A DNA stretch of 64,000 nt from the NCBI RefSeq assembly GCF_051628905.1, contig NZ_CP157575.1, positions 2,542,001-2,606,000 on the forward strand. Reading direction: 5' to 3'. Below, piece after piece: positions 55,072 through 64,000 of the stretch; the stretch's first letter is position 1, and every line of letters begins with the position of its first letter. The stretch is from Asaia sp037151935 (GTDB lineage Bacteria; Pseudomonadota; Alphaproteobacteria; Acetobacterales; Acetobacteraceae). The notes beneath the pieces were generated by a model. It was not told the origin of the DNA, made no database searches, and saw only the letters and a list, made by a program, of their open reading frames with translations. Position numbers and translations under genes: made by a program.

Positions 55072-57939
55072 GTGACCCGTAACGCTCCCCTGTGGCCCAA
55101 TCAGGCTGCCGATCAATTTGTTTCCCGCCACAACGGGCCGCGCCCCGGTGAAGTCGTCGCCATGCTCGAAACGCTCGGCGTCTCCAGCATCGATGCGCTG
55201 ATCGAACAGACGGTGCCTGCCGCCATTCTCGATCGCAAAGCCTCTGGTATCGGCCCAGCATTGACCGAGAGCGAGGCCCTGGCCCGTCTGAGGCAGATCG
55301 CCAGCCGCAATGTCGTCATGCAGTCCATGATCGGGCAGGGCTATCACGGCACGGTTTTACCGCCGGTGATCCAGCGCAACATCCTTGAAAACCCGGCTTG
55401 GTACACGGCCTATACGCCGTATCAGCCGGAAATCAGCCAAGGCCGTCTCGAGGCGCTGCTGAACTTCCAGACGCTGGTTTGCGATCTGACCGGGCTCGAT
55501 ATTGCCAATGCGTCGTTGCTCGACGAAGCCACGGCCTGCGCCGAGGCGATGGCGCTTGCCCAGCGCAATGTTAGGACCAAGAGCACGTTTTTCTTCGTCG
55601 ATGCCGACACGCACCCGCAGACCCTTGCCGTGCTGCGCACCCGTGCCGAACCGCTGGGCTGGACCATTGTGGTGGGCAACCCCGAAACCGATCTGCAAGA
55701 AGCAGACGTGTTCGGTGCGCTGCTCTCCTATCCCGGCAGCTCGGGTGAAGTGCGTGACTTCCGCAGCGTGATCGACGCGCTGCATGCAAAGGGCGCCGTT
55801 GCAGCCATGACCTGCGACCCGCTGGCGCTTGTCATGCTCGAAGCGCCGGGCAAGCTCGGCGCTGATATCGCCATCGGTTCGATGCAGCGTTTCGGCGTGC
55901 CGATGGGTTTCGGTGGCCCTCATGCCGGGTTCATGGCTGTTCGCGATGCCTATAAGCGCACCATGCCTGGTCGTCTTGTCGGCGTGTCGCGTGACAGCCG
56001 TGGCGCTCCGGCCTATCGTCTGGCGCTTCAGACGCGCGAGCAGCATATCCGCCGCGAAAAGGCGACATCGAATATCTGCACGGCGCAGGTGCTTCTGGCT
56101 GTCATCGCCTCTATGTACGCGGTCTATCACGGTCCTGAAGGGCTGCGCGCCATCGCGCATCGCGTAAACCGTCTCGCTTCCATTCTGACCGAGGGCCTGC
56201 GCGAGCTGGCGGTGAAGGTCGAGACGAGCGTCTTCTTCGACACGATCACCATCGAAGCCGGTGAGTCGGCTGCGCTCGTGCTCGAACGCGCCCGCAAGGC
56301 CGGGATCAATCTGCGCGATGCAGGCAATGGCCGACTGGGCATTTCCTGCGACGAAACCACGCAGCCCGACCACATCAAGGCGCTGTGGCGCTGCGTCTGC
56401 CCGGATGATGCGCGCCTGGCCGCGCTCGAAGCGAAGCTCGAGGGGGCAACCACCCTTCCGGCCTCCTTGCAGCGCAGCGGTGCTTTCCTGACCGCATCGG
56501 TGTTTCACGCCCACCGTTCCGAAACAGATCTGCTGCGCTATATGCGTCGCCTGTCGGATATGGACCTGGCGCTGGATCGCACCATGATTCCGCTCGGCTC
56601 CTGCACCATGAAGCTGAACGCCACTGCCGAGATGATCCCCATCACATGGCCGGAATTCGGCGCGCTGCATCCTTTCGCGCCTGCCGATCAGACGGAAGGC
56701 TATCAGGAGCTGTTCGGCATTCTCGAACACGCGCTCTGCGCCGTCAGCGGCTATGATGCCGTGTCGCTCCAGCCCAATTCGGGCGCACAGGGTGAGTATG
56801 CCGGTCTGCTGGCCATTCGCGCCTATCATCAGGCCAATGGCCAGAGCGAGCGCGATGTCTGCCTGATTCCGGCCTCGGCCCATGGCACCAACCCGGCTTC
56901 GGCCCAGATGGTCGGCATGCGCGTGGTCGTCACGGCTTGCGATGCCGCGGGCAATGTCGACCTGGACGATCTGCGCAAGAAGATTGCCCAGCATGAGGGG
57001 CGTATCGCGGCGCTGATGCTGACTTACCCCTCGACCCATGGCGTGTTCGAAGAAGCCGTGATGGAAATCTGCGATCTCGTTCACGAGGCGGGCGGTCAGG
57101 TCTATCTCGACGGGGCGAACATGAACGCGCAGGTCGGGCTTGCCCGCCCGGGGCTGTATGGCGCCGATGTCTCGCATTTCAACCTGCACAAGACTTTCTG
57201 CATTCCGCATGGCGGCGGTGGTCCCGGCATGGGACCAATCGGCGTCAAGGCGCACCTCGCCCCACATCTGCCGGGTCGCCCTGAAAAGGGTGATGCGCGC
57301 GCCGTGTCAGCCGCGCCTTTCGGTTCGGCTTCGATCCTGCCGATCTCCGTTGCCTATGTGCTGATGATGGGCGATGACGGGCTGCGTGAGGCCACCGAGA
57401 TGGCGATCCTCAACGCCAACTACATCGCTGCCCGCCTCGAAGGGCATTATCCGGTGCTTTATCGTGGCAGCAACGGACGTACCGCGCATGAATGCATCAT
57501 CGACCTGCGTCCGCTCAAGGACGCTGTCGGCGTGACGGTCGATGACATCGCCAAGCGCCTGATCGATCATGGCTTCCATGCTCCGACGGTCAGCTTCCCG
57601 GTGGCCGGTACCTTCATGATCGAGCCGACCGAATCCGAAGGCAAGGCAGAGCTGGACCGCTTCTGTGATGCGATGATCGCCATCCGTCAGGAAATTGCCG
57701 CCATCGAAGCCGGCACGATTGCGATGGAAGCCAGCCCGCTGCGTCATGCGCCTCACAGCACCGCCGACCTCGTCGGTGAGTGGGACCGCGCTTATGACCG
57801 CATGCAGGGTTGTTTCCCGAACGGTCTCGATCGCGTGAAATATTTCGCGCCGGTCAACCGTATCGATAATGCCTGGGGCGACCGCAATCTGGTCTGCTCC
57901 TGCCCCGATATCTCCACTTACGCTGAAGCAGCGCAGTAA
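55072..57939 (+). CDS. gcvP: Glycine dehydrogenase (decarboxylating), P protein
   Basis: A 955-residue single-chain P protein releasing CO2 from glycine. The PLP Lys lies in FNLHKTFCIPHGGGGPGMGP near residue 700. Long form (not split GcvPA/GcvPB). GTG at 55072 is the start; no strong ribosome site. The terminator-like hairpin before it suggests some independent control. Confidence 0.96.
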   Translation: MTRNAPLWPNQAADQFVSRHNGPRPGEVVAMLETLGVSSIDALIEQTVPAAILDRKASGIGPALTESEALARLRQIASRNVVMQSMIGQGYHGTVLPPVIQRNILENPAWYTAYTPYQPEISQGRLEALLNFQTLVCDLTGLDIANASLLDEATACAEAMALAQRNVRTKSTFFFVDADTHPQTLAVLRTRAEPLGWTIVVGNPETDLQEADVFGALLSYPGSSGEVRDFRSVIDALHAKGAVAAMTCDPLALVMLEAPGKLGADIAIGSMQRFGVPMGFGGPHAGFMAVRDAYKRTMPGRLVGVSRDSRGAPAYRLALQTREQHIRREKATSNICTAQVLLAVIASMYAVYHGPEGLRAIAHRVNRLASILTEGLRELAVKVETSVFFDTITIEAGESAALVLERARKAGINLRDAGNGRLGISCDETTQPDHIKALWRCVCPDDARLAALEAKLEGATTLPASLQRSGAFLTASVFHAHRSETDLLRYMRRLSDMDLALDRTMIPLGSCTMKLNATAEMIPITWPEFGALHPFAPADQTEGYQELFGILEHALCAVSGYDAVSLQPNSGAQGEYAGLLAIRAYHQANGQSERDVCLIPASAHGTNPASAQMVGMRVVVTACDAAGNVDLDDLRKKIAQHEGRIAALMLTYPSTHGVFEEAVMEICDLVHEAGGQVYLDGANMNAQVGLARPGLYGADVSHFNLHKTFCIPHGGGGPGMGPIGVKAHLAPHLPGRPEKGDARAVSAAPFGSASILPISVAYVLMMGDDGLREATEMAILNANYIAARLEGHYPVLYRGSNGRTAHECIIDLRPLKDAVGVTVDDIAKRLIDHGFHAPTVSFPVAGTFMIEPTESEGKAELDRFCDAMIAIRQEIAAIEAGTIAMEASPLRHAPHSTADLVGEWDRAYDRMQGCFPNGLDRVKYFAPVNRIDNAWGDRNLVCSCPDISTYAEAAQ

Positions 57940-57950
57940 AAGGGCTTGTT

Positions 57951-57974
57951 CCCCGCCTCCTTATGGGGCGGGGG
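57951..57974 (+). terminator. Terminator after gcvP
   Basis: Stem CCCCGCC / GGCGGGG, followed by ATCTTCTTTTT. It abuts the REPIN-like element at 57977, whose first hairpin arm supplies the T-tract. Confidence 0.7.
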
Positions 57975-57976
57975 AT

Positions 57977-58095
57977 CTTCTTTTTCTGAAGAAAAAGAAG
58001 CAAAAAGACTTTTAATTTTTTGAGATTACTGCGCTACACGTTTCGCAGGTGGCTGACGAACAGAAGTTTTTTGGTTCTTTTTTGCAAAAAAGAAC
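57977..58095. repeat. REPIN-like pair of inverted hairpins
   Basis: Two palindromic hairpins, CTTCTTTTTC-TGAA-GAAAAAGAAG at 57977-58000 and GTTCTTTTTTGCAAAAAAGAAC at 58074-58095. The reverse complement of the first with its flank resembles the second with its flank (AAAGTCTTTTTGCTTCTT versus AAGTTTTTTGGTTCTT), so the whole 119-base stretch has inverted ends like a small non-autonomous element. It lies between the gcvP and YbaK-like genes, which are convergent. Confidence 0.6.
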
Positions 58096-58097
58096 TC

Positions 58098-58565
58098 TTA
58101 CCCCACATCCTGACGCACATGCACCCAAACCCCTTGGGTCAATTCGGCCAGCCTCTGCGGTGTCATGCGCACGGAGGCCGTAATCGAGCCCGCTGCGGGA
58201 ATAATCTCTTCGAATTGCAGCAGCGATTCATCGCAATAGACGGGCAGGGGGGCAGGCAGGCCGAAAGGGCATACGCCGCCTACGGGATGGCTGGTTGCTT
58301 CCAGCACGGCTTCCGGACCCAGAAAGCGGGGCTTGCCCCCAAGGGCTTCGCGAGCGCGTCGATTATCGAGGCGCGCCGTGCCTGCCATCACCACCAGCAC
58401 GATACGGCCACCGACATCGACGCAGAGTGTTTTGGCGATCTGGTCGGGCGCGACCTTATGCACGTCGGCTGCTTCCAGAACCGTAGCCGTGCTCAACCCG
58501 TCATCGATGATGGCGAGTTCCGGGGCGAGGCGGGCGAGTTCGTCGCGAACGGAATCGAGGCTCAT
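58098..58565 (-). CDS. YbaK/ProX-like aminoacyl-tRNA deacylase
   Basis: A 155-residue protein of the YbaK/EbsC type that hydrolyses misacylated tRNA (DQIAKTLCVDVGGRIVLVVM, ALGGKPRFLGPEAVL, GGVCPFGLPAPLPVY). Specificity (Cys, Ala or other) is not determined. It precedes the REPIN-like element. Confidence 0.86.
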   Translation of the reverse strand: MSLDSVRDELARLAPELAIIDDGLSTATVLEAADVHKVAPDQIAKTLCVDVGGRIVLVVMAGTARLDNRRAREALGGKPRFLGPEAVLEATSHPVGGVCPFGLPAPLPVYCDESLLQFEEIIPAAGSITASVRMTPQRLAELTQGVWVHVRQDVG

Positions 58566-58572
58566 TTCAGGC

Positions 58573-59844
58573 TCATCGTCTGATTAGGATGTAATTGATC
58601 GTCAGATCAATATCGAAATGGTCGCCTGACATATTGGGGGGAACTGGAGGAAGTTTGCGACCGACGAATGCGCCTACTGTCGCGGCGTCAAGCGAGTAAG
58701 ATCCCGATTGTTGTGTTATTCGCGCTGAGATTACATGACCTTGTCTATCAAAAACAATGTGGGCACTGGCAGCTCCTTCCTCCCCATTATTGGCTGCGTC
58801 TTCCGGAAAATAAGTGTGGACTTGGACCCAATGGGCTATTTCTTCAGCATAATCGTCGCTCACACCTTTGATGGTGGTACGCGTCATGAAGGGCGCATTG
58901 ATCTGGCCGTTGGTCGAGAGCGGCCCGAGCGACATGTCGATTGGCGCGCCGGAGCCGCCACGACGCCCGCGCTGGCGGCGTGGGGTGGAGGGCGCTTCGC
59001 CAAAATCGAGCGTCGTCATGTTGGCAAAAGGATTATCCGACTGCTTGGGCGTCGGGCGCCGGCTCGAACGGTGACTATGGGCGCGCGTCTGGCTTTGCCT
59101 GCCCGATTTGGCAATACCGGGGCTCACAGGCCGGTCGGTCTGCGTCCTGGGTATTTCGGTTGACGGGCCTTCGGGCACGGGGGGCGCGGCAGGTGGGGTG
59201 GGGGTCGGCGTTGCAGGGGTCGGCGTTGATTCCTGCTCGTTGGGTTGTTGTTCCTGCTGGGTTTCCGGGCTACTGGCCGAAGGCGAATCATGACTAGTCG
59301 AGGGCTTCTCCTCGCCGCCCGGCTTGTCTTCATGCGGGCCCGCCATGCCGCTCTGGCTTGGTGGCGCGAACATCATTTCGACCTGTGGCTGTTCCATGCC
59401 GTTGGGCAGGCCACGCGCATGATGAGCGCTTTCATAGATCAGTAGGGCAATTAGCACCGCATGGGCGATCGCCGAGGCGATCAATACGGTCGTGACACCA
59501 GAATCTTCGAGAATCTGGGGACGTATCAGCGAGGCGCCGGCCGGTTTGACGGTGGGTTCGGCGTCTGTCTTCGGTTCGTAATGGCTGAGTCTGGCGCGCG
59601 TGCCGGGCATGCTGGGCAGGGCGCGCGTCTGCGCTGCCGACGGCGCAAAAAGCAGCGGCTCGTTTCGCGTCCGTTTCTTGCCCGGGCGCGGGGCAGGGGC
59701 CACACCGGAAGAGGGCGGAGCCGGATCGACGGGCTGGGTGCGTGTCAGAAGAACACCTGTAGAGAATCGGAACACACGCCACCACGTGATCGGGCAGGCA
59801 ACGAACTCTGCATGACGACACGATCTGGCACTTGCCGCTATCAT
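58573..59844 (-). CDS. TonB-like energy transducer
   Basis: A protein of up to 423 residues. A single membrane helix (about 117-139, VTTVLIASAIAHAVLIALLIY) is followed by a long Pro/Ser/Glu-rich spacer (about 150-250) and a C-terminal TonB/TolA-like domain (FDRQGHVISARITQQSGSY and DAATVGAFVGRKLPPVPPN). No ExbB/ExbD is in the window. The start is uncertain: ATG at 59844 has AGGAGGGG, ATG at 59610 would give the usual short cytoplasmic end. It is divergent from the AlkA-like gene 66 bases away. Confidence 0.82.
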   Translation of the reverse strand: MIAASARSCRHAEFVACPITWWRVFRFSTGVLLTRTQPVDPAPPSSGVAPAPRPGKKRTRNEPLLFAPSAAQTRALPSMPGTRARLSHYEPKTDAEPTVKPAGASLIRPQILEDSGVTTVLIASAIAHAVLIALLIYESAHHARGLPNGMEQPQVEMMFAPPSQSGMAGPHEDKPGGEEKPSTSHDSPSASSPETQQEQQPNEQESTPTPATPTPTPPAAPPVPEGPSTEIPRTQTDRPVSPGIAKSGRQSQTRAHSHRSSRRPTPKQSDNPFANMTTLDFGEAPSTPRRQRGRRGGSGAPIDMSLGPLSTNGQINAPFMTRTTIKGVSDDYAEEIAHWVQVHTYFPEDAANNGEEGAASAHIVFDRQGHVISARITQQSGSYSLDAATVGAFVGRKLPPVPPNMSGDHFDIDLTINYILIRR

Positions 59845-59910
59845 GACATTGGACCCCTCCTCTTGCCAAGCGGGCGAGAGTCCGAGGCTGTAATGGAAGA
59901 GGAGTTTTCC

Positions 59911-60552
59911 GTGTCCGACGATCAAGCTCTCTATGCCTGTCTCGGGCAGGATCCCGTTTTGGCGACCGCACTGACCCGTATCGGGCCATGTCGTCTCAGG
60001 GGAACTGACGGCAAGACCCCCTACCAGGCGCTGTTTCGCGCCATTATCGGGCAACAGCTGCATGGTCGGGCGGCAGAAGCGATTCTGGGGCGTGTCTGCG
60101 CGTTGACCGGTGGCCTCATGCCCGAGCCAGAAGCCCTTTTGGCTCAACCTGACGAGACGCTGCGCGCCTGCGGTCTTTCGGCTTCAAAGCTTCTGGCGCT
60201 GCGCGGCCTGGCCGAGGCGCGTCTGACGGGGCTCGTTCCAGATCTGCAGGAGGCGGCACATTTGAGCGACGAGGCGCTGATCTCACGTCTGGTGACGCTG
60301 CGTGGCATCGGTCGGTGGACTGTAGAGATGTTGCTCATCTTTACATTAAATCGGCGTGATGTGCTGCCTGTAGACGATTTCGCCGTGCGCGCAGGATGGC
60401 AGAAACTATACGGGCTCGACCTCCCGCCCAAGCCGGCGGCCCTGAGGAAGGAGGGTGAGCGCTTCAGCCCCTATCGCTCTGCGCTCGCCTGGTATCTCTG
60501 GCGCCTTTCCGAGGAGGGGAAGACGATCAAGAACGTCCTCACGGGCGACTGA
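59911..60552 (+). CDS. AlkA-like HhH-GPD DNA glycosylase
   Basis: A 213-residue DNA-3-methyladenine glycosylase of the HhH-GPD superfamily. RAIIGQQLHGRAAEAIL, helix-hairpin-helix LVTLRGIGRWTVEMLL and the catalytic Asp in DVLPVDDFAVRAGW are visible. GTG at 59911 is chosen since AGGAG lies seven bases upstream; ATG at 59893 is in frame. Confidence 0.9.
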   Translation: MSDDQALYACLGQDPVLATALTRIGPCRLRGTDGKTPYQALFRAIIGQQLHGRAAEAILGRVCALTGGLMPEPEALLAQPDETLRACGLSASKLLALRGLAEARLTGLVPDLQEAAHLSDEALISRLVTLRGIGRWTVEMLLIFTLNRRDVLPVDDFAVRAGWQKLYGLDLPPKPAALRKEGERFSPYRSALAWYLWRLSEEGKTIKNVLTGD

Positions 60553-60574
60553 GTGGGTCGAGCCCCGGTCGGGT

Positions 60575-61966
60575 TTAGTTCTGCGACAGGGCGGGAATGA
60601 GTGAGAGCAGGAAATGCATCCCGGGCGTAATGGCCGAGAGCGGTACGCGCTCATTCAGCCCATGGCTGAAATCGTCGGACGCTTTCATGAAGATCGGGCT
60701 GGCGCCGTAGGCGGGGATACCCTTCTCTCTGAACCACATGCTGTCGCTCGCGCCGGAACTCATGCTCGGAAAGACCGGAACATTCGGAAAGGCCTCATGA
60801 GCGGCGCGCGTCACGGCTGATGGGAGTGGACCATTCATTGGCGAAGGCTGCGTTTCCACAGAGCCCTGGCTGTGATCTTCGATATGCACCGAGGGATCGT
60901 CGATGATGGCCGATAGCTCGTGGATGATATCCCCGCGCGAATGGCCGGGGAAGATCCGGCAATTGATATTGGCATCGGCATGCTGGGGGAGGGCGTTAAG
61001 GGCATGGCCCCCTTTGATCATGGTCACGACGCAGGTTGTGCCGATGGCCCCGACGAGAGACGGATCGGCGCGCAATGTAGCGACGGCCTGCACATTATCC
61101 GGGCTTGCAGCGAATATGCGCATGGCCGAGGCGAGGCGAGGCGAGGTAAAACGCGCGGCATTCAAAAAGTAGCTGCGTGTCAGGGCGTTCAGCTCTGGCC
61201 TGAAGGGATGGGTCTGAATTTTCACGAGAGCCTGAGCCAACACCGAGATAGCGTTGCGCTCCCGCGGTTCGGAGGAGTGGCCGCCCGGGTCGGCGACCAT
61301 CAGCCCGATATCGGCATAGGTCTTCTCGGCGCCGGACCAGCTATAGAACAGCGGGCGGCCCGTTTCCTCATCGAGCGTGCCGCCGCCAACGTCGAGATTC
61401 AGCACCTCTTCTGCATTGGGGAACTGGTTCGCCAGAATCTGGCCGGTTTTCATCGCCGTTTCTTCATCGCCGGAAAGTGCGAGAATGATGTCGCGCTTGG
61501 GCTTGTAGCCTTGATGGTGAAGATGAAGCAGCGTCGTGATCGCCAGCGCGTTGCTCATTTTCATGTCTGAAGCGCCACGACCGTAAAGATAGCCATTCTC
61601 CACGACCGGGGTGAAGGGATCGCGTGTCCAGTCGGAAGGGTCGGCGGCCACCACATCCATATGACCGGAAATTACGAGTGGTTTGAGCGTGTTCTCTTGC
61701 CCGGCCCAGCGAAAGACCATGTAGGCGGTGTCGTTCAGTCGGGTGATGGTGATCGCATCGGCGGGAAACCCGCCATCGACAAGCGCCTTTCGATAAAGCT
61801 CCGCGACGTTGATTGTCTGGTTGTGTACGCCCGCGACCGAACGAAAGGCGATGGAGTCTTTTGCCAGGGTAAGCGCCTTCAGCCCGTCCCGTGTGAGGGT
61901 GGGTAGCGGGTCGGCCTGCGCGGAACCGATGGAAAGCAGCAGCAGCAGCGCGGCACGTTTTATCAT
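60575..61966 (-). CDS. Exported M20-family metallopeptidase
   Basis: A 463-residue peptidase with a signal peptide ending at AQADP (about residue 18). Zinc-ligand positions of the M20 family are recognisable: SGHMDVV (His), GRGASDMK (Asp), SGDEETAM (Glu), and SHGLNERVPL (His). The middle dimerisation domain lies at about 205-320. Substrate is a dipeptide or acyl amino acid, not determined. Confidence 0.92.
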   Translation of the reverse strand: MIKRAALLLLLSIGSAQADPLPTLTRDGLKALTLAKDSIAFRSVAGVHNQTINVAELYRKALVDGGFPADAITITRLNDTAYMVFRWAGQENTLKPLVISGHMDVVAADPSDWTRDPFTPVVENGYLYGRGASDMKMSNALAITTLLHLHHQGYKPKRDIILALSGDEETAMKTGQILANQFPNAEEVLNLDVGGGTLDEETGRPLFYSWSGAEKTYADIGLMVADPGGHSSEPRERNAISVLAQALVKIQTHPFRPELNALTRSYFLNAARFTSPRLASAMRIFAASPDNVQAVATLRADPSLVGAIGTTCVVTMIKGGHALNALPQHADANINCRIFPGHSRGDIIHELSAIIDDPSVHIEDHSQGSVETQPSPMNGPLPSAVTRAAHEAFPNVPVFPSMSSGASDSMWFREKGIPAYGASPIFMKASDDFSHGLNERVPLSAITPGMHFLLSLIPALSQN

Positions 61967-61997
61967 GAGGCGTTACCTTGAAGAGAGGGTGTGTCGA

Positions 61998-62777
61998 TCA
62001 GATGGCCTCTATGAACCCAAGCATTTTCTCAGAGAAAAGCTTCGGATTATCTGCGTGAAGCCAGTGACCCGCATCGGGAATGGTCTCGAGCCGGTAATTG
62101 GGGAAAAGCCTGCGCATGACAGGCTCGTGATCCTTGCCGATATAGGGCGAATGCTCGCCTCTAAGGAAGAGCGTCGGCCCCTCATAGACATAGCCCTCCG
62201 GAACGTAAGGCCAGTTCTCGATATTGGTCATCGAGTTTGTGATGTCCTGTAGTCCGATCTGCCAGCCCGGCTCGGTGCCCAGACGGACATTCTGCAGCAT
62301 CAGGTCGCGAACGCTGCGGTTGGGAATGTCTTTGGCTAGGAGTTGATCGGCCTGCTGCCGGTCCAACTGATCGGGAAAGTGAATGTGCAGCATGGCCTCT
62401 GCCAGAGCGGCCTGGCCGAACCCGGTGCGGGCAGGGGCCATGTCGCCGATCAGAATTCCGGCAACGAGTTCGGGATATTGCAGCGCCATGATCATGGCGA
62501 CTTTGCCGCCCATCGAGTGCCCGACCAGAATGGCGGGGAGTGCTTCGTTGGCGCGCAAGGTCTCTACCACGTCTTCGACCATCAAGGGGAAGTCCATCGG
62601 GCCATGAGGGCTCTCGCCATGGTTGCGCAGGTCGAGCGCCAGAGTGCGATGCGTGCGCGAAACCTGACGTTGGAGAAAGCCCATATTGCGCGCTCGTCCG
62701 AACAGCCCATGCAGAAAAACGACCGGCGGATGTCCGCCCGGCTGGGCCGGGAGGCGTTCGATGACGTTTAGCAGCAC
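61998..62777 (-). CDS. Alpha/beta hydrolase (YbfF-like)
   Basis: A 259-residue hydrolase. Nucleophile elbow GHSMGGKVAMIM at about residue 86 and catalytic His in AGHWLHADNP; oxyanion region VVFLHGLFGRARNM. It resembles YbfF-type esterases. It lies 31 bases downstream of no same-strand gene and is divergent from the ClC gene. Confidence 0.9.
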   Translation of the reverse strand: MLLNVIERLPAQPGGHPPVVFLHGLFGRARNMGFLQRQVSRTHRTLALDLRNHGESPHGPMDFPLMVEDVVETLRANEALPAILVGHSMGGKVAMIMALQYPELVAGILIGDMAPARTGFGQAALAEAMLHIHFPDQLDRQQADQLLAKDIPNRSVRDLMLQNVRLGTEPGWQIGLQDITNSMTNIENWPYVPEGYVYEGPTLFLRGEHSPYIGKDHEPVMRRLFPNYRLETIPDAGHWLHADNPKLFSEKMLGFIEAI

Positions 62778-62903
62778 GGTAGAAGGCTCCTTTCAGGGAG
62801 GCAGATTGCGCGAAGTCTGGGGTTTTCTGTTGCCTGCGGCAAGTCCGGGCGACAATAAGGGCATCGCTCTCCGTCTGTCTTCAAAGCCATGTGAGGATCT
62901 TTC

Positions 62904-64000
62904 TTGGCCTCAGGGTTTCGCAGAACGTTCGACTGGCTCCGGCATGTAGCGCATGTGCCGTACTATGTGCGTGCGCTCGTTCGATCCAATGAAATCTGGT
63001 TGACCGTCCTCGCGGCTTGCGTGGGCGTTCTGGCCGGGCTGAGCGTCTGGGTCATGACGCGCAGCACGCTTTACGCGCATCGTGTGCTCTATGCCCTTCA
63101 TAATGACGGGCGGCTTTCTGGCCTTGCCAGTCTCAGCCCCTGGCGCACCGTGCTGATGCCGTGTCTCGGCGGGGTTGTGCTCGGGGCTTTCGGGGTCGTG
63201 CTCGCCCGTCGTTTCAGCCACCGGCCGGTCGACCCGATCGAAGCCAATGCCCTGCGTGGCGGCCGTATGTCGGTGCGCGATAGCGTAATCGTCGCATTTC
63301 AGACCTTTCTCTCGAATGGGAGCGGCGCGTCTCTCGGACTGGAGGCCGGGTTCACGCAGATCGCCGCGGCGTTGGGAAGCCGGTGCGGCCGTCTGTTTCG
63401 GGTGCGTCGGTCCGACCTGCGCATTCTTGTCGGCTGTGGCGCAGGAGGCGCGATCGGTGCGGCGTTCAACGCGCCTATCGCCGGGGCCTTCTACGCCTTC
63501 GAGCTGGTGATCGGTACGTATTCGCTGGTCAATCTTGCACCTGTTGCGGTCGCCGCCATCGCCGCTGTCGGGACTGTGCATCTTCTGGGTGGGGTCAGCA
63601 CGACACTGACGCTGCTGCCTCATGCGCCGCTGACGCTGCATGAAACCGTACCGGTGCTCGTGCTTGGCGTATTTTGCGGGCTCGTCGGCATCGCGACGAT
63701 GCGTGGCGTGACGTGTGCCGAGGCCCTGTTCAGGCTGGTGCCGCTGCCGGTCTGGCTTCGTCCTGCGCTCGGGGGCGTCGTGGTGGGAGTGCTGGCGCTT
63801 TACTCCCCCTCCATTCTGTCCGCGGGCCATGCTGCTGTCATCAAGGTGCTTGAGGAGGGGCTGACGCCTCTCCCCTTGATGCTGCTCCTGATCCTGAAAA
63901 TCACGGCTTCTTCCATTTCCATTGGCAGCGGGTTTCGCGGTGGGCTGTTCTTTGCCTCGCTCTATCTGGGTGTGCTGGCTGGATCGCTTTACGGTTTCGG
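62904..64000 (+). CDS. ClC-family chloride channel/transporter, cut by window end
   Basis: The first 365 codons of a membrane protein that continues past the window. ClC motifs are readable: NGSGASLGLEAGFTQI, GCGAGGAIGAAFNAPIAGAF with following FYAFE, and GSGFRGGLFFASLYLG. Start at TTG 62904 has GAGGA upstream; no other start lies in this frame before an in-frame stop at 62892. Because it has no stop inside the window it is reported as partial. Confidence 0.87.
   Translation, partial: MASGFRRTFDWLRHVAHVPYYVRALVRSNEIWLTVLAACVGVLAGLSVWVMTRSTLYAHRVLYALHNDGRLSGLASLSPWRTVLMPCLGGVVLGAFGVVLARRFSHRPVDPIEANALRGGRMSVRDSVIVAFQTFLSNGSGASLGLEAGFTQIAAALGSRCGRLFRVRRSDLRILVGCGAGGAIGAAFNAPIAGAFYAFELVIGTYSLVNLAPVAVAAIAAVGTVHLLGGVSTTLTLLPHAPLTLHETVPVLVLGVFCGLVGIATMRGVTCAEALFRLVPLPVWLRPALGGVVVGVLALYSPSILSAGHAAVIKVLEEGLTPLPLMLLLILKITASSISIGSGFRGGLFFASLYLGVLAGSLYGF

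Noticed and set aside
55357..57267. Long open frame on the minus strand within gcvP
   Set aside because: It lies entirely antisense to a well-supported gene; GC-rich codon bias produces such frames, and it matches no family.
62910..63830. Minus-strand open frame over the ClC gene
   Set aside because: Shadow of the ClC coding sequence, whose forward reading carries recognisable motifs.

Overview
The window is chromosomal DNA of an alphaproteobacterium, most likely an acetic acid bacterium (Acetobacteraceae). This is inferred from gene content: a membrane-bound PQQ dehydrogenase of the glucose/quinate/shikimate type, an OprB-like porin, a hopanoid RND transporter (HpnN-like), an entericidin-type lipoprotein, a regulatory PTS without sugar permeases, and generally GC-rich coding sequence. 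The genus cannot be fixed from the sequence alone.

Layout. 0-4 kb: a LysR regulator and a PQQ dehydrogenase. 4-9.4 kb: a tandem-domain glycosyltransferase, an RTX-like beta-rich probable secreted protein, and about 0.9 kb of AT-rich non-coding DNA. 9.4-16.9 kb: glutamine-dependent NAD synthetase, small membrane and glycine-rich exported proteins, divergent dciA/mutY, a photolyase and a small lipoprotein. 17-20.7 kb: an FMN riboswitch followed by a tightly overlapping ribD-ribE-ribBA-ribH operon. 20.8-26.7 kb: HpnN-like transporter, porin, AIM24-like protein and a HExxH protease-like protein. 26.7-28.5 kb: a low-GC accessory patch with three tandem copies of one small gene, one of them killed by a single in-frame stop codon. 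28.5-37.7 kb: cysE, a UbiH-like monooxygenase, glnK-amtB, a SorC regulator divergent from an aldolase/sugar-kinase pair, a secreted nucleoside hydrolase-like protein and tRNA-Tyr. 37.8-46.9 kb: rlmB, a sulfotransferase, a DUF3597 protein, and the hprK-rapZ-EIIA-HPr-EI regulatory PTS operon with a RidA-like gene diverging from hprK at a shared CATG. 47-53.2 kb: M61 peptidase, a PutA-type protein and a quinol monooxygenase-like protein. 53.2-58 kb: tandem glycine riboswitch and gcvT-gcvH-gcvP. 58-64 kb: YbaK-like deacylase, TonB-like protein, AlkA-like glycosylase, M20 peptidase, alpha/beta hydrolase and a ClC channel cut by the window edge.

Most of the window is ordinary housekeeping sequence with good synteny logic: two metabolite-sensing riboswitches each directly precede the pathway they would control, and the nitrogen and PTS modules are translationally coupled. 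The most notable departures are (1) a full-length PutA homologue in which catalytic positions of both enzyme halves are changed, including Cys to Ser and Glu to Asp in the aldehyde dehydrogenase half; (2) the low-GC three-copy gene array with one nonsense-inactivated member and non-homologous fragments between copies, resembling orphan immunity gene arrays; (3) a PQQ dehydrogenase lacking two histidines known from E. coli glucose dehydrogenase and carrying an Ala/Pro-rich insertion; (4) a REPIN-like pair of inverted hairpins after gcvP. Comparisons with E. coli proteins are from memory, not from an alignment program.
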